From: Streptomyces fulvorobeus
Lineage (GTDB): Bacteria > Actinomycetota > Actinomycetes > Streptomycetales > Streptomycetaceae
NCBI RefSeq assembly: GCF_013167895.1
Contig: NZ_BLWC01000001.1
Span: 2,852,001 to 2,916,000, forward strand
Reading direction: 5' to 3'
Length of the DNA: 64,000 bases
How positions within the stretch are numbered: position 1 is the stretch's first letter; each line of letters starts with the position of its first letter. This document shows positions 54,566 through 63,495 of this stretch, one piece after another. A model generated the notes under the pieces. It did no database searches. It was not told the origin of the DNA and saw only the letters and a list, made by a program, of their open reading frames with translations. Made by a program: the position numbers and the translations under genes.

Positions 54566-55036
54566 TCAGTCCTCGACGAGCTCGACCTGGACCTCGATCT
54601 CCACCGGCGCGTCCAGCGGCAGCACCGCGACGCCCACGGCGCTGCGCGCGTGCACACCCTTGTCACCGAGGACCGCGCCCAGCAGCTCGCTCGCACCGTT
54701 GATCACGGCGGGCTGACCGGTGAAGTCGGAGGCGGAGGCGACGAAGCCCACGACCTTCACGACCCGGGCGATCCGGTCCAGGTCGCCCGCGACGGACTTC
54801 ACGGCCGCCAGGGCGTTGAGCGCGCACGTCCTGGCCAGCTCCTTGGCCTCGTCAGGCGTGACCTCGGCGCCCACCTTGCCGGTCACCGCGAGCCTGCCCT
54901 CCACCATCGGCAGCTGACCGGAGGTGTAGACGTACACCCCGGACCGCACGGCCGGCTGGTACGAGGCCAGCGGCGGCACGACGTCCGGGAGCGTCAGACC
55001 CAGCTCGGCGAGGCGCGCTTCGACGGCGCCCGCCAC
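54566..55036 (-). CDS. RidA family protein
   Basis: 156 aa from GTG 55036, which shares one base with the TAG of the DUF4177 gene. RidA/YjgF fold: GVYVYTSGQLPMVEG, CALNALAAVKSVAGDLDRIARVVKVVGFV, and the C-terminal VGVAVLPLDAPVEIEVQVEL. The catalytic Arg expected in active imine deaminases is Pro/Leu-flanked here (AVLPLDAPVEI), so activity is uncertain. Likely removes reactive enamines or has a derived role. Confidence 0.88.
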   Translation of the reverse strand: MAGAVEARLAELGLTLPDVVPPLASYQPAVRSGVYVYTSGQLPMVEGRLAVTGKVGAEVTPDEAKELARTCALNALAAVKSVAGDLDRIARVVKVVGFVASASDFTGQPAVINGASELLGAVLGDKGVHARSAVGVAVLPLDAPVEIEVQVELVED

Positions 55037-55194
55037 TACGGCTTCTCCCGCTTCAGGTACGCCACGAGCTGCTCGGGGTTGTTCGGGCCGGGTACGACCT
55101 GGACGAGCTCCCAGCCGTCCTCGCCCCAGGTGTCCAGAATCTGCTTGGTCGCGTGCACGAGAAGGGGCACGGTCGCGTATTCCCACTTGGTCAT
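55036..55194 (-). CDS. DUF4177 small protein
   Basis: 52 aa from ATG 55194 (a GTG at 55218 is in frame). MTKWEYATVPLLVHATKQILDTWGEDGWELVQVV, the DUF4177 core with WEY and GWELV. Function unknown. Linked to RidA by overlapping stop/start and divergent from the ArsA pair. Confidence 0.82.
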   Translation of the reverse strand: MTKWEYATVPLLVHATKQILDTWGEDGWELVQVVPGPNNPEQLVAYLKREKP

Positions 55195-55265
55195 AGGGGC
55201 GACTGTAATGCCTGGCACGTACGGTCTCGTGCGTAGCCCGGGCCCGACTGGTTAGGCTCCAGGAC

Positions 55266-56240
55266 GTGAGCAGGTTCCAGGTCGTCAGCGGTAAGGGCGG
55301 TACCGGTAAGACCACGGTCGCCGCCGCCCTCGCGCTCGCCCTCGCGGCCGAGGGCAAGCGCACCCTCCTCGTCGAGGTCGAGGGCAGACAGGGCATCGCC
55401 CAGCTCTTCGAGTCGGAAGCCCTTCCCTACGAGGAGCGCAGGATCGCCGTCGCTCCGGGCGGTGGGGAGGTACATGCCCTGGCGATCGACGCCGAGCGCG
55501 CCCTCCTGGACTACCTCCAGATGTTCTACAAGCTGGGCAGCGCGGGACGTGCGCTCAAGAAGCTCGGCGCGATCGACTTCGCGACCACCATCGCACCGGG
55601 GGTGCGGGACGTCCTGCTGACCGGCAAGGCGTGCGAAGCCGTACGCCGCAAGGACAAGAAGGGGCGTTTCGTCTACGACCACGTGGTCATGGACGCGCCT
55701 CCCACCGGACGCATCACGCGCTTCCTCAACGTGAACGACGAGGTGGCCGGACTGGCGAGGATCGGCCCGATACACAATCAGGCGCAGGCGGTGATGCGGG
55801 TGCTGAAGTCCCCGGAGACCGCGGTCCACCTGGTGACGCTGCTGGAGGAGATGCCGGTCCAGGAGACCGCGGACGGCATCGCCGAACTCCGCGCGGCCGA
55901 GCTGCCGGTCGGCCGGGTCATCGTGAACATGGTGCGCCCCCACCTGCTGGACGAGGAGGCGCTGCTGACCGTCTCGGGTGCCCGCCGCAAGGAGATCGCC
56001 AAGACGCTGACCCGGGCGGGTGTGACCGGTGCAGCCGCGCTCGTACGGCCGCTGGTCGAGCAGGCGGCACAGCACGCGCAGCGGGTGTCGCTGGAGCGCG
56101 AGCAGCGCGCCGTACTGGCCGGACTGGGACTGCCCACGGCCGAGCTCCCGCTGCTCGGCGATGGCGTGGACCTCTCCGCGCTGCACGACCTGGCGGCCGA
56201 GCTCCGCAAACAGGGCGCAGGGGAAGAGGTGGGGTCATGA
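55266..56240 (+). CDS. ArsA/Get3-family ATPase, first of pair
   Basis: 324 aa from GTG 55266. P-loop VVSGKGGTGKTTVAAALA (6-23) with signature Lys, switch motif VVMDAPPTGRITRFL, and an ArsA-type region (VLLTGKACEAV, GARRKEIAKTLTRAG). No arsenic or chaperone partner is nearby. The stop overlaps the next start as ATGA, so the two ATPases are probably made together and may act as a heterodimer. The pair lies next to wblA in Streptomyces generally. Confidence 0.9.
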   Translation: MSRFQVVSGKGGTGKTTVAAALALALAAEGKRTLLVEVEGRQGIAQLFESEALPYEERRIAVAPGGGEVHALAIDAERALLDYLQMFYKLGSAGRALKKLGAIDFATTIAPGVRDVLLTGKACEAVRRKDKKGRFVYDHVVMDAPPTGRITRFLNVNDEVAGLARIGPIHNQAQAVMRVLKSPETAVHLVTLLEEMPVQETADGIAELRAAELPVGRVIVNMVRPHLLDEEALLTVSGARRKEIAKTLTRAGVTGAAALVRPLVEQAAQHAQRVSLEREQRAVLAGLGLPTAELPLLGDGVDLSALHDLAAELRKQGAGEEVGS

Positions 56241-57631
56241 CGCTCGGACCGGACGTCGCACCGGGACTGGACACGGACGCGCTCCTGGACGACCGGGACA
56301 TCCGGATCGTCGTGTGCTGCGGGTCGGGCGGGGTCGGCAAGACCACGACGGCCGCCGCCCTCGGGGTACGGGCCGCCGAGCGCGGACGCAGGGCGGTGGT
56401 CCTCACCATCGACCCGGCCCGCCGCCTCGCGCAGTCCATGGGCATCGACCGGCTGGACAACGTCCCGCGCCGCGTCGAGGACATCGACGGCGCGAACGGC
56501 GGTGAGCTGCACGCCATGATGCTCGACATGAAGCGGACCTTCGACGAGACCGTCGAGGCGCACACCGACGCCGCCCGGGCCCGCGCGATCCTGGAGAACC
56601 CCTTCTACCAGTCCCTGTCGGCCGGCTTCGCGGGCACGCAGGAGTACATGGCCATGGAGAAACTGGGGCAGCTGAGGGCGCGCGACGAGTGGGACCTGAT
56701 CATCGTCGACACGCCGCCCTCGCGCTCCGCGCTGGACTTCCTGGACGCGCCAAAGCGTCTCGGTTCGTTCCTGGACGGCAAGTTCATCCGGCTGTTGATG
56801 GCTCCGGCGAAGATCGGCGGCCGGGCCGGGATGAAGTTCCTCAATGTCGGCATGTCGATGATGACGGGGACGCTCGGCAAGCTGCTGGGCGGTCAGTTCC
56901 TCCAGGACGTACAGACCTTCGTCTCCGCCATGGACTCGATGTTCGGCGGGTTCCGCACCCGGGCGGACGCCACGTACAAGCTGCTCCAGGCCCCCGGCAC
57001 GGCGTTCCTGGTCGTCGCGACGCCGGAGCGGGACGCACTGCGCGAGGCGGCGTACTTCGTGGAGCGGCTGGCCGCGGAGCAGATGCCCCTGGCCGGTCTG
57101 GTGCTCAACCGGGTCCACGACAGCGGGGCTTCCCGGCTGACCGCGGAGCGCGCCCTGTCCGCCGCCGAAAATCTTGAAGAGGGCGGCATTGTGGATCACA
57201 CGACCGGGAAGGCTGGCCTCAGTGACCCGGTGGACCCGGCAGGCGTCTCCCCCGAAGCCGTCGGTACACCGCTGCCCCCAGACGGCCGCGACACGCCGAC
57301 CGCGTCGCCCGATGCGAACGAGACCGGACATGACCAGGGCGAGACCGAGGACCGAAGCCAGGAAGAGCCGGACGATGAGGATGCCGCGCCCGCGTCGGCC
57401 GCGTACTCGGTCGAGCAGCTGACCGCGGGCCTGCTGCGGCTGCATGCCGAGCGCATGCAGGTCGTCGCGCGCGAGAAGCGCACCCGGGACTGCTTCACCG
57501 CACTCCACCCCGAGGTAGCCGTCACCGAAGTGGCCGCACTGCCCGGTGACGTACATGACCTCACGGGTCTTAGAGCCATCGGGGACCGGCTCGCGGCCGG
57601 TCCCGCTTCCGCTCCGGCCGGAGCTGCCTAG
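56237..57631 (+). CDS. ArsA/Get3-family ATPase, second of pair
   Basis: 464 aa. P-loop CCGSGGVGKTTTAAALG at about 28-44, DPARRLAQSMG, LIIVDTPPSRSALDFLDAPKRL switch II and ATPERDALREAAYFVERL. An acidic, low-complexity insert occupies about 325-390 (GETEDRSQEEPDDEDAAP), followed by a short helical C-terminus. Translationally coupled to the first ATPase. No client is evident. Confidence 0.9.
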   Translation: MTLGPDVAPGLDTDALLDDRDIRIVVCCGSGGVGKTTTAAALGVRAAERGRRAVVLTIDPARRLAQSMGIDRLDNVPRRVEDIDGANGGELHAMMLDMKRTFDETVEAHTDAARARAILENPFYQSLSAGFAGTQEYMAMEKLGQLRARDEWDLIIVDTPPSRSALDFLDAPKRLGSFLDGKFIRLLMAPAKIGGRAGMKFLNVGMSMMTGTLGKLLGGQFLQDVQTFVSAMDSMFGGFRTRADATYKLLQAPGTAFLVVATPERDALREAAYFVERLAAEQMPLAGLVLNRVHDSGASRLTAERALSAAENLEEGGIVDHTTGKAGLSDPVDPAGVSPEAVGTPLPPDGRDTPTASPDANETGHDQGETEDRSQEEPDDEDAAPASAAYSVEQLTAGLLRLHAERMQVVAREKRTRDCFTALHPEVAVTEVAALPGDVHDLTGLRAIGDRLAAGPASAPAGAA

Positions 57632-57683
57632 GCCCTGCCCGCCGGGCCGTCACCGCCGGAGACGGCCGTACCCCACCCCGCGG

Positions 57684-58034
57684 CTACCCCACGGCGGCGT
57701 ACGTCTGGTGCAGTACGTCGTCCTCCAGGCCGACCGCCGCGGGCAGGATGCCCGTCGACTGCTCGTACTCGCTACGAGCGGTCTCCAGCAGGCGGCGCCA
57801 TGACGTGACGGTGGGTCGTCGGCGCAGCAGTGCGCGGCGCTCCCGCTCCGTCATTCCCCCCCACACGCCGAATTCGACGCGGTTGTCCAGCGCGTCGGCC
57901 AGGCACTCGGTCCGCACCGGACAACCGGTGCACACCGCCTTGGCCCTGTTCTGCGCTGCCCCTTGTACGAACAATTCATCCGGATCGGTAGTGCGGCAGG
58001 CTGCCTGCGCACTCCAGTCGGTTACCCAGCCCAT
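57684..58034 (-). CDS. wblA: WhiB-family regulator WblA
   Basis: 116 aa from ATG 58034 (an in-frame GTG at 58097 would add 21 residues). Four cluster cysteines Cys13, 35, 38, 44 (CTGCPVRTEC) bind a 4Fe-4S cluster, followed by the GVWGG turn (56-60) and the basic RERRALLRRRPTV tail. Sequence DWSAQAACRTTDPDELFVQG and VEFGVWGGMTERE are those of Streptomyces WblA. WblA is a pleiotropic regulator needed for sporulation and usually represses antibiotic production. The long upstream region fits complex control. Confidence 0.93.
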   Translation of the reverse strand: MGWVTDWSAQAACRTTDPDELFVQGAAQNRAKAVCTGCPVRTECLADALDNRVEFGVWGGMTERERRALLRRRPTVTSWRRLLETARSEYEQSTGILPAAVGLEDDVLHQTYAAVG

Positions 58035-58440
58035 CCCGGCGCCGTCCTCTCCCGAATCGAGGCTCCCCCACGGCGGCGGCGGCATATTCACCGCCACCGG
58101 TTGAGGACGTTACGGAAGGTAGGGACAGCACAACACCCCCTTCGGGCCCAATCTTCGATGGCCCGAACGGACTATGCGTACGCGGCAGATCACCCAGAGG
58201 AGTGAGGTGGGGACATACGAGACCATCACCCCGAAAGGGGGACAGTGCACCCAAATCGCGATGGGCATTCCTTGACGCACAGGGTGAATTCGGGAATGCC
58301 AGGGGCCGCAGAGACGGTGCGTACGAAGATGGCTGGAACTGCACGGGGGTTGAAACAAATCCGGTCAGCTGTGACAGTTGAGAGCAGCTTAGGCCAACGC
58401 ATATACGCCTGTCCGGCGAATGAGAACGTAGGCTGCCCCC
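58035..58440. other. wblA-PBP divergent regulatory region
   Basis: 406 bases with no gene. AT-richer from 58120 to 58420. Contains the inverted repeat at 58264-58300. Confidence 0.55.
58264..58300. promoter_or_regulatory. 8-bp inverted repeat in the wblA upstream region
   Basis: GGCATTCC (58264-58271) and GGAATGCC (58293-58300), 21 bases apart, i.e. about two helical turns between arms, on the AT-richer part of the promoter. Candidate operator. Confidence 0.45.
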
Positions 58441-60693
58441 ATGCCAAAGAAGCGCTCGGGCGGGGGTCTCACGACGACCCAGCAGGCCGCCAAGTTCCTC
58501 GGTGTCGCCGCACTATCCGGAGCTGTCCTGGCAGGTATCGCACTGCCGGCAGCCGGAGTGCTCGGCCTCGCGGCCAAGGGGACGGTCGAGGGATTCGACG
58601 AAATCCCTTCCAACCTCAAGACGCCACCGCTCAGTCAGCGCACCACGATCCTGGACAGCGACGGCGGTCTCATCGCGACGGACTACTCCCGCGACCGGAC
58701 CGTCGTCCCCCTCAAGGACATCTCCCCGTACATGCAGGACGCGATCATCGCGATCGAGGACTCCCGCTTCTACGAGCACGGAGCCGTGGACCTCAAGGGC
58801 ATCCTGCGTGCGATGAACCGCAACGTGCAGGCGGGCGGGGCCGCGCAGGGCGCGTCGACCCTCACCCAGCAGTACGTCAAGAACGTCTTCGTGGAAGAGG
58901 CGGGTGACGACCAGGCGAAGGTCCTGGAGGCCACCCAGCAGACACTGGGCCGCAAGGTCCGCGAGCTCAAGTTCGCCATCCAGGTCGAAGAGGAGCTCGG
59001 CAAGAAGAAGATCCTGGAGAACTACCTCAACATCACGTTCTTCGGACAGCAGGCGTACGGCGTCGAGGCCGCGTCCCAGCGCTACTTCTCCAAGCCGGCC
59101 AAGGACCTGGAGCTCACGGAGGCAGCGCTGCTGGCCGGCATCGTCCAGTCGCCGAGCCGTTACGACCCGGTCAACGACGCGCAGGAGGCGACCAAGCGTC
59201 GCAACATCGTGCTGATGCGCATGGCGGCGACCAAGGCCGTCACTCAGGCCGAGGCCGACAAGGCCATGGCCTCCCCACTCGGCCTGAAGGTCAGTAAGCC
59301 CCGCAGCGGCTGCATCACCGCCGTCGAGGGGGCCGGCTTCTTCTGCGACTACGTCCGCAAGACGGTCCTGACCCACCCGGCCTTCGGCAAGACCGAGGCC
59401 GACCGGAAGAAGCTGTGGGACCTCGGCGGCCTGACCATCAAGACCACCCTGGACCCCAAGGCACAGGCGGCGGCCAACAAGGCGGCCACTTCCCACGTCT
59501 ACAAGACCGACGGCGTCGCCGCCTCGGTCGTCCAGGTCCAGCCCGGCACCGGCAAGATCCTCTCGATGGGGCAGTCACGGCCGTACGGGCTCGACGGGAC
59601 GAAGCACGAGACGGTGATGAACCTCGCCGTCGGCAGCAAGATGGGCGGCACGACCTACGGATTCCAGGTCGGCTCGACCTTCAAACCGATCACCGCGGCG
59701 GCCGCCCTGGAGAAGGGCATCAGCCCGACCCAGGTCTACGACGACCCGTGGAAGATCCAGATGGAGAAGAGCGACTACCTGACCTGCGCCGGCAGTCCCA
59801 CCGGGTCGGACCGGTGGTCCGTGCAGAACGAGCTGAAGTCCGAGTTCGGTCCCTTCGACCTGACCAGCGCGCTGGGCAAGTCCATCAACACCTACTTCGC
59901 ACGGCTGGAGCAGAAGGTCGGTCTGTGCGAGACCGTCACCATGGCGAAGAAGCTGGGGTACGAGGAAGGGACGGGCGTGAAGATCGGCGAGGACCCGTCG
60001 ATCACGCTCGGCGGTGAGGAGAACACCCCGCTGGGCATGGCCTCCGCGTACGCCGCCTACGCCAACCGCGGCACGTACTGCTCCCCCGTCGCCATCGAGG
60101 CGGTCACCACCAGGGCCGGCAAGTCCCTGCCCGTCCCGAAGACCGACTGCGATCGGGCGATGAGCGAGACCACCGCCGACATGATCAACCAGATGCTCAA
60201 GGGTGTCGTCGAGGACGGCACCGGAACCCGGGCCGGACTCACCGACCGCGACAACGCGGGCAAGACCGGAACCACCGATGAGCGCAAGGACGCCTGGTTC
60301 GTCGGCTACACGCCGAACCTGTCCACCGCGGTCTGGGTCGGCGACGACGTCGGCGAGAAGCGCGGAATGTACAACATCACCATCGGCGGCCAGTACTACG
60401 ACAAGGTCTGCGGTGGCTGCCTCCCCGGTCCGATCTGGCGGACCGCGATGACCGAGGTGCTGACCGCCGCCGAGACGCCCGCGTTCAACCCTGTCAAGGT
60501 CCCGCGCGGCAGCACCGAGGCCGGGAAGGTGGAGCCGGGCGACCCGGAGAGCGGGGACGGCGGCGGTGGGGACGAGCCCTTCGACGGCATCTCCTTCCCG
60601 CCCGGCCTCATCGGCGGCGGCGACGGCGGCCCGGGGAACGGCAACGGCGGCAACGGCGGCGGCCGAGGGAACGGCGCAGGCGGCCGGGGCTGA
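58441..60693 (+). CDS. Class A penicillin-binding protein
   Basis: 750 aa. N-terminal membrane anchor (20-47), GT51 glycosyltransferase domain with catalytic EDSRFYEHGAVDLKGI at 106-121 and GASTLTQQYVKN, and a transpeptidase domain with SxxK GSTFKPIT (about 411), SIN and KTGTT (about 608). The tail is Gly/Asn/Pro-rich (GNGNGGNGGG). Bifunctional peptidoglycan polymerase/crosslinker. No ribosome site before ATG 58441, so it may be leaderless. Divergent from wblA. Confidence 0.95.
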   Translation: MPKKRSGGGLTTTQQAAKFLGVAALSGAVLAGIALPAAGVLGLAAKGTVEGFDEIPSNLKTPPLSQRTTILDSDGGLIATDYSRDRTVVPLKDISPYMQDAIIAIEDSRFYEHGAVDLKGILRAMNRNVQAGGAAQGASTLTQQYVKNVFVEEAGDDQAKVLEATQQTLGRKVRELKFAIQVEEELGKKKILENYLNITFFGQQAYGVEAASQRYFSKPAKDLELTEAALLAGIVQSPSRYDPVNDAQEATKRRNIVLMRMAATKAVTQAEADKAMASPLGLKVSKPRSGCITAVEGAGFFCDYVRKTVLTHPAFGKTEADRKKLWDLGGLTIKTTLDPKAQAAANKAATSHVYKTDGVAASVVQVQPGTGKILSMGQSRPYGLDGTKHETVMNLAVGSKMGGTTYGFQVGSTFKPITAAAALEKGISPTQVYDDPWKIQMEKSDYLTCAGSPTGSDRWSVQNELKSEFGPFDLTSALGKSINTYFARLEQKVGLCETVTMAKKLGYEEGTGVKIGEDPSITLGGEENTPLGMASAYAAYANRGTYCSPVAIEAVTTRAGKSLPVPKTDCDRAMSETTADMINQMLKGVVEDGTGTRAGLTDRDNAGKTGTTDERKDAWFVGYTPNLSTAVWVGDDVGEKRGMYNITIGGQYYDKVCGGCLPGPIWRTAMTEVLTAAETPAFNPVKVPRGSTEAGKVEPGDPESGDGGGGDEPFDGISFPPGLIGGGDGGPGNGNGGNGGGRGNGAGGRG

Positions 60694-60752
60694 CCTGACG
60701 GAACGGCCTGCGGGCTTCGGTGCGCGGGCTTCCGTGCACGGGCGGAATGTGA

Positions 60753-60787
60753 AGAGGGTGGTCCGGGTTCGTCCCGGGCCACCCTCT
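60753..60787 (+). terminator. Hairpin terminator of the PBP gene
   Basis: 15-bp stem with one G-T pair (60753-60767 with 60773-60787), 5-base loop, 60 bases past the stop. Confidence 0.85.
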
Positions 60788-61009
60788 CCGCGTCGGCGTC
60801 GGCGCCTGGTCTGGTCTGGTCGCGGACGCCGAGTCGACGGGGGCTCGGCTCGTCGTGCGGGAGGGGGGACGCCACGTACTGACCCTCCCGCCGGAGGCAC
60901 CGCACCACCTCCGCGCCGCAGGGCTCGTCAGGCTGCCGGCCCGGCGGGCTGTGCGCTGCGCCCGCTGGGACCCGCTGTGCCGTTCGCACAACGAACCGGA
61001 CTGGGTGGG

Positions 61010-61474
61010 TCAGCCCGCGAGGAGCTTCTTCACCGTCGCGGCCACCCGGCCACCCTCGGCGAGGCCCGCCACCTTCGGGTTCACGATCTTCATGACGGCG
61101 CCCATCGCACGCGGCCCCTCGGCTCCGGCGGCCTTCGCCTCCTCCACCGCGGCGGTGACGATGTCCGTCAACTCCTCGTCCGTGAGCTGCTTGGGGAGGT
61201 ACGCGTCGAGCAGCTCGCCCTCCAGCTTCTCCCGCTCCGCCTGCTCCTGCCGACCGCCCTGAGTGAACGCCTCGGCCGCCTCCCGGCGCTTCTTCGCCTC
61301 CCGGGCGATCACCTTCTGCACCTCGTCGTCGGAGAGTTCGCGCGCCGTCCTGCCGCTGACCTCCTCCTTGGTGATCGCGGTGAGGGTCAACCGGAGGGTG
61401 GACGAGGTGAGCTCGTCACGCGCCTTCATGGCCGTGGTGAGGTCTTCCTTGAGCTTGGACTTGAGCGTGGTCAT
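61010..61474 (-). CDS. GatB/YqeY domain protein
   Basis: 154 aa from ATG 61474 (no ribosome site; probably leaderless). Helical YqeY fold: LKSKLKEDLTTAMKARDELTSSTLRLTLTAI, EREKLEGELLDAYLPKQLTDEELTDIV, C-terminal NPKVAGLAEGGRVAATVKKLL. Related to the tail domain of GatB amidotransferase; the stand-alone family has no clear role. Divergent from the phosphoesterase gene. Confidence 0.9.
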   Translation of the reverse strand: MTTLKSKLKEDLTTAMKARDELTSSTLRLTLTAITKEEVSGRTARELSDDEVQKVIAREAKKRREAAEAFTQGGRQEQAEREKLEGELLDAYLPKQLTDEELTDIVTAAVEEAKAAGAEGPRAMGAVMKIVNPKVAGLAEGGRVAATVKKLLAG

Positions 61475-61553
61475 GCGGCGATTGTGACAGGTACGGGGCA
61501 CCCGCCGCCCGCTCGTTTTCCTGTCGCGGCACCGTGTCTGCGACGATGGGCCC

Positions 61554-62492
61554 ATGCGCGCACGCTACGGAGTACCCCTGAAAGTCACGGCTGTCGGCGC
61601 TGCGGTCGGCGTCGCCGGTCTCGCCTACGCGGCCGGGTTCGAGGCCCGCTCGTTCCGCTTGCGGCGGATCACCGTCCCCGTACTCCCGCAGGGAGCACGA
61701 CCGTTGCGCGTCCTCCAGGTCTCCGACATCCACATGGTGTCCGGCCAGCGCAAGAAGCGGGCCTGGCTGCAGTCGCTGGCGGGTCTGCGTCCGGACTTCG
61801 TCGTGAACACCGGTGACAACCTGTCCGACCCGGACGCCGTCCCCGAGGTACTCGACGCGCTCGGTCCCCTGATGGAGTTCCCCGGCGTCTACGTCTTCGG
61901 CTCCAACGACTACTACGGGCCCAAGCTGCGTAACCCCGCCCGGTACCTGTTCGAGAAGATGCAGGGCGCCCACGGCCTCAACGGCAACGCCCCCGCGGTG
62001 GGTGTCGCCCACAACCCGTGGGAGCCGATGCGGGACGCCTTCGACGCGGCCGGCTGGCTGGGCCTGTCCAACACACGCGGGCGGCTGAGCCTCGACGGCC
62101 TGGAGATCGCGTTCACCGGCCTCGACGACCCGCACATCAAGCGCGACCGTTACGCGGAGGTCGCGGGCGGCCCCGAAACCGGGGCGGACCTCTCCATCGG
62201 CGTGGTCCACGCCCCGTACCTGCGCTCCCTGGACGCGTTCACGGCCGACGGCTACCCGCTGATCCTGGCGGGCCACACCCACGGCGGCCAGCTCTGCATC
62301 CCCTTCTACGGGGCGCTCGTCACCAACTGCGACCTCGACACGGACCGGGTCAAGGGCCTCTCCACCCACACGGTCGAAGACCGCCGCTCCTACCTGCACG
62401 TCTCGGCGGGCTGCGGCACCAACCGCTACACCCCGGTCCGCTTCGCCTGCCCCCCCGAGGCCACGCTGCTGACGCTGACACCCCGCGACTGA
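61554..62492 (+). CDS. Membrane-anchored calcineurin-like phosphoesterase
   Basis: 312 aa. N-terminal hydrophobic segment (11-28), then dinuclear metal motifs: SDIH (57-60, Asp58, His60), NTGDN (Asp88), GSNDYY and the His pair GHTHGGQ near 240-246. YkuE/UDP-diacylglucosamine-hydrolase-like group. The start ATG 61554 lies directly after GATGGGCCC, without a ribosome site. Substrate unknown. Confidence 0.9.
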   Translation: MRARYGVPLKVTAVGAAVGVAGLAYAAGFEARSFRLRRITVPVLPQGARPLRVLQVSDIHMVSGQRKKRAWLQSLAGLRPDFVVNTGDNLSDPDAVPEVLDALGPLMEFPGVYVFGSNDYYGPKLRNPARYLFEKMQGAHGLNGNAPAVGVAHNPWEPMRDAFDAAGWLGLSNTRGRLSLDGLEIAFTGLDDPHIKRDRYAEVAGGPETGADLSIGVVHAPYLRSLDAFTADGYPLILAGHTHGGQLCIPFYGALVTNCDLDTDRVKGLSTHTVEDRRSYLHVSAGCGTNRYTPVRFACPPEATLLTLTPRD

Positions 62493-62622
62493 CGTACGGC
62501 GGAGGGTCAGGTGCCCGGCCGCCTCAGCGGCCCTGAGGCCGCCCACGCCCGCCGAAACCGGATTTCGCCTCCGGCCGCGGGTGGGCTAAAGTAATCGATG
62601 TCGCCGGGAGACCGCGCGGCAT

Positions 62623-62696
62623 CGGGGTGTAGCGCAGCTTGGCAGCGCGCTTCGTTCGGGACGAAGAGGTCGTGGGTTCAAATCCCGCCACCCCGA
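62623..62696 (+). tRNA. tRNA-Pro (anticodon CGG)
   Basis: Complete cloverleaf: acceptor CGGGGTG/CACCCCG, D-arm GCGC...GCGC, anticodon arm CTTCG-TTCGGGA-CGAAG (anticodon CGG reads CCG) and T-arm GGGTTCAAATCCC. CCA is not encoded. Its 3' end is the likely attachment site of the adjacent integrative element (pSAM2-type elements use a tRNA-Pro). Confidence 0.95.
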
Positions 62697-62712
62697 CAGC
62701 TGAGTAGCAGGT

Positions 62713-62747
62713 CAGAGGGCCCTTACCGAATTGGTAAGGGCCCTCTG
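62713..62747 (+). terminator. Hairpin terminator after tRNA-Pro
   Basis: Perfect 15-bp stem (62713-62727 with 62733-62747), GAATT loop, followed by a T-rich GCGTTGTTGTGTG. Confidence 0.88.
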
Positions 62748-62791
62748 GCGTTGTTGTGTGTCTATCTGCGTGACTATCGCTTCCTGCGTGC

Positions 62792-63245
62792 CTACGGCTT
62801 CCGTGGGTCCGCGCCAAAGATGCCGTCCATGACGACGGCGCCCGTCTGGATCACCGGCCTGATCTGCTTCCGGTAGACCTCCTCGGTCACGGCCGTCCCC
62901 GAGTGACCGACGAGCCGGGAGATCTCCTCCAGAGGGACGCCACGGTCGGAGAGCAGGGATACGAAGCTGTGGCGCAGCTCCCGAGGCGTCCACTCGTCCG
63001 CGTCGCTTCCGCCGACGTCTTTGAGTGCCTGTCGGAAGGCGCGCCGGCCGTTGGTAGCGTCGAGCGGCTTACCGACGGCCGAGGAGAAGACGAGCCCGTG
63101 TTCCTCCCACTCGTCGCCGGCGGCAGGCCGGTCACAGCCCTGATCCACGTGCTGCCGCCAGAGGGCATCGATACGCGTGACGGCAGGGCGAGCGTGCGCC
63201 GGGACCTGCGGGTCTTGGTGTCGCCGCTCCGCCTGGCGGATGTAG
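62792..63245 (-). pseudogene. Tyrosine recombinase (integrase), C-terminal remnant
   Basis: Recognisable integrase sequence in two frames: GDTKTRRSRRTLALP (about 63236-63190), then after a one-base shift RIDALWRQHVDQG...AAGDEWEEHGLVFSSAVGKPLDA, TPRELRHSFVSLLSDRG and the catalytic box LVGHSGTAVTEEVYRKQI, ending at 62792. The box II Arg (ELRH), the His of LVGH and the nucleophile Tyr (EVYRKQ) are intact, but the N-terminal arm-binding and box I parts are missing. It lies 95 bases from the tRNA-Pro 3' end, as integrases of actinomycete integrative elements do. Confidence 0.85.
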
Positions 63246-63370
63246 GTGGTGAAGCGGGCCCGGAGTGCGCCTGCGTGAGCGTTCCAGAGGAGCGCGGTGT
63301 GGTAGTCGCTGCGGTCGGGGTTGAGCAGCGTGCCGAGAGCGGGGGCGCGGCGTCCTCGTGGGGGCGTCCT
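63240..63370 (-). pseudogene. Replication-initiator-like fragment fused to the integrase remnant
   Basis: On the minus strand, one frame reads GTLLNPDRSDYHTALLWNAHAGALRARFTTYIRQ, which resembles the start of RepSA-type replication initiators of pSAM2-like elements (PL.PDRYDY...LW.AHAG.LW.RFT). It is directly joined near 63240 to the integrase fragment, as expected if a deletion removed the rest of rep, xis and the integrase N-terminus. Identification is from memory of the family motif. Confidence 0.55.
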
Positions 63371-63495
63371 CGAGTGGACCGCACGGCGTCATCAACGGTC
63401 AGGCCGAGAGGCAGAGCGTCGGCTGTTGTTCGGTCCGAGGCATCCTCAACAGCGGCCAGGAGCTGCCTTACCGCAGGGAAACCCGGAGGTATGGG

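Noticed and set aside
55266..57631. ArsA pair as an arsenic-resistance operon
   Set aside because: No arsB, arsC or arsR neighbours, and the genes belong to a conserved chromosomal block.
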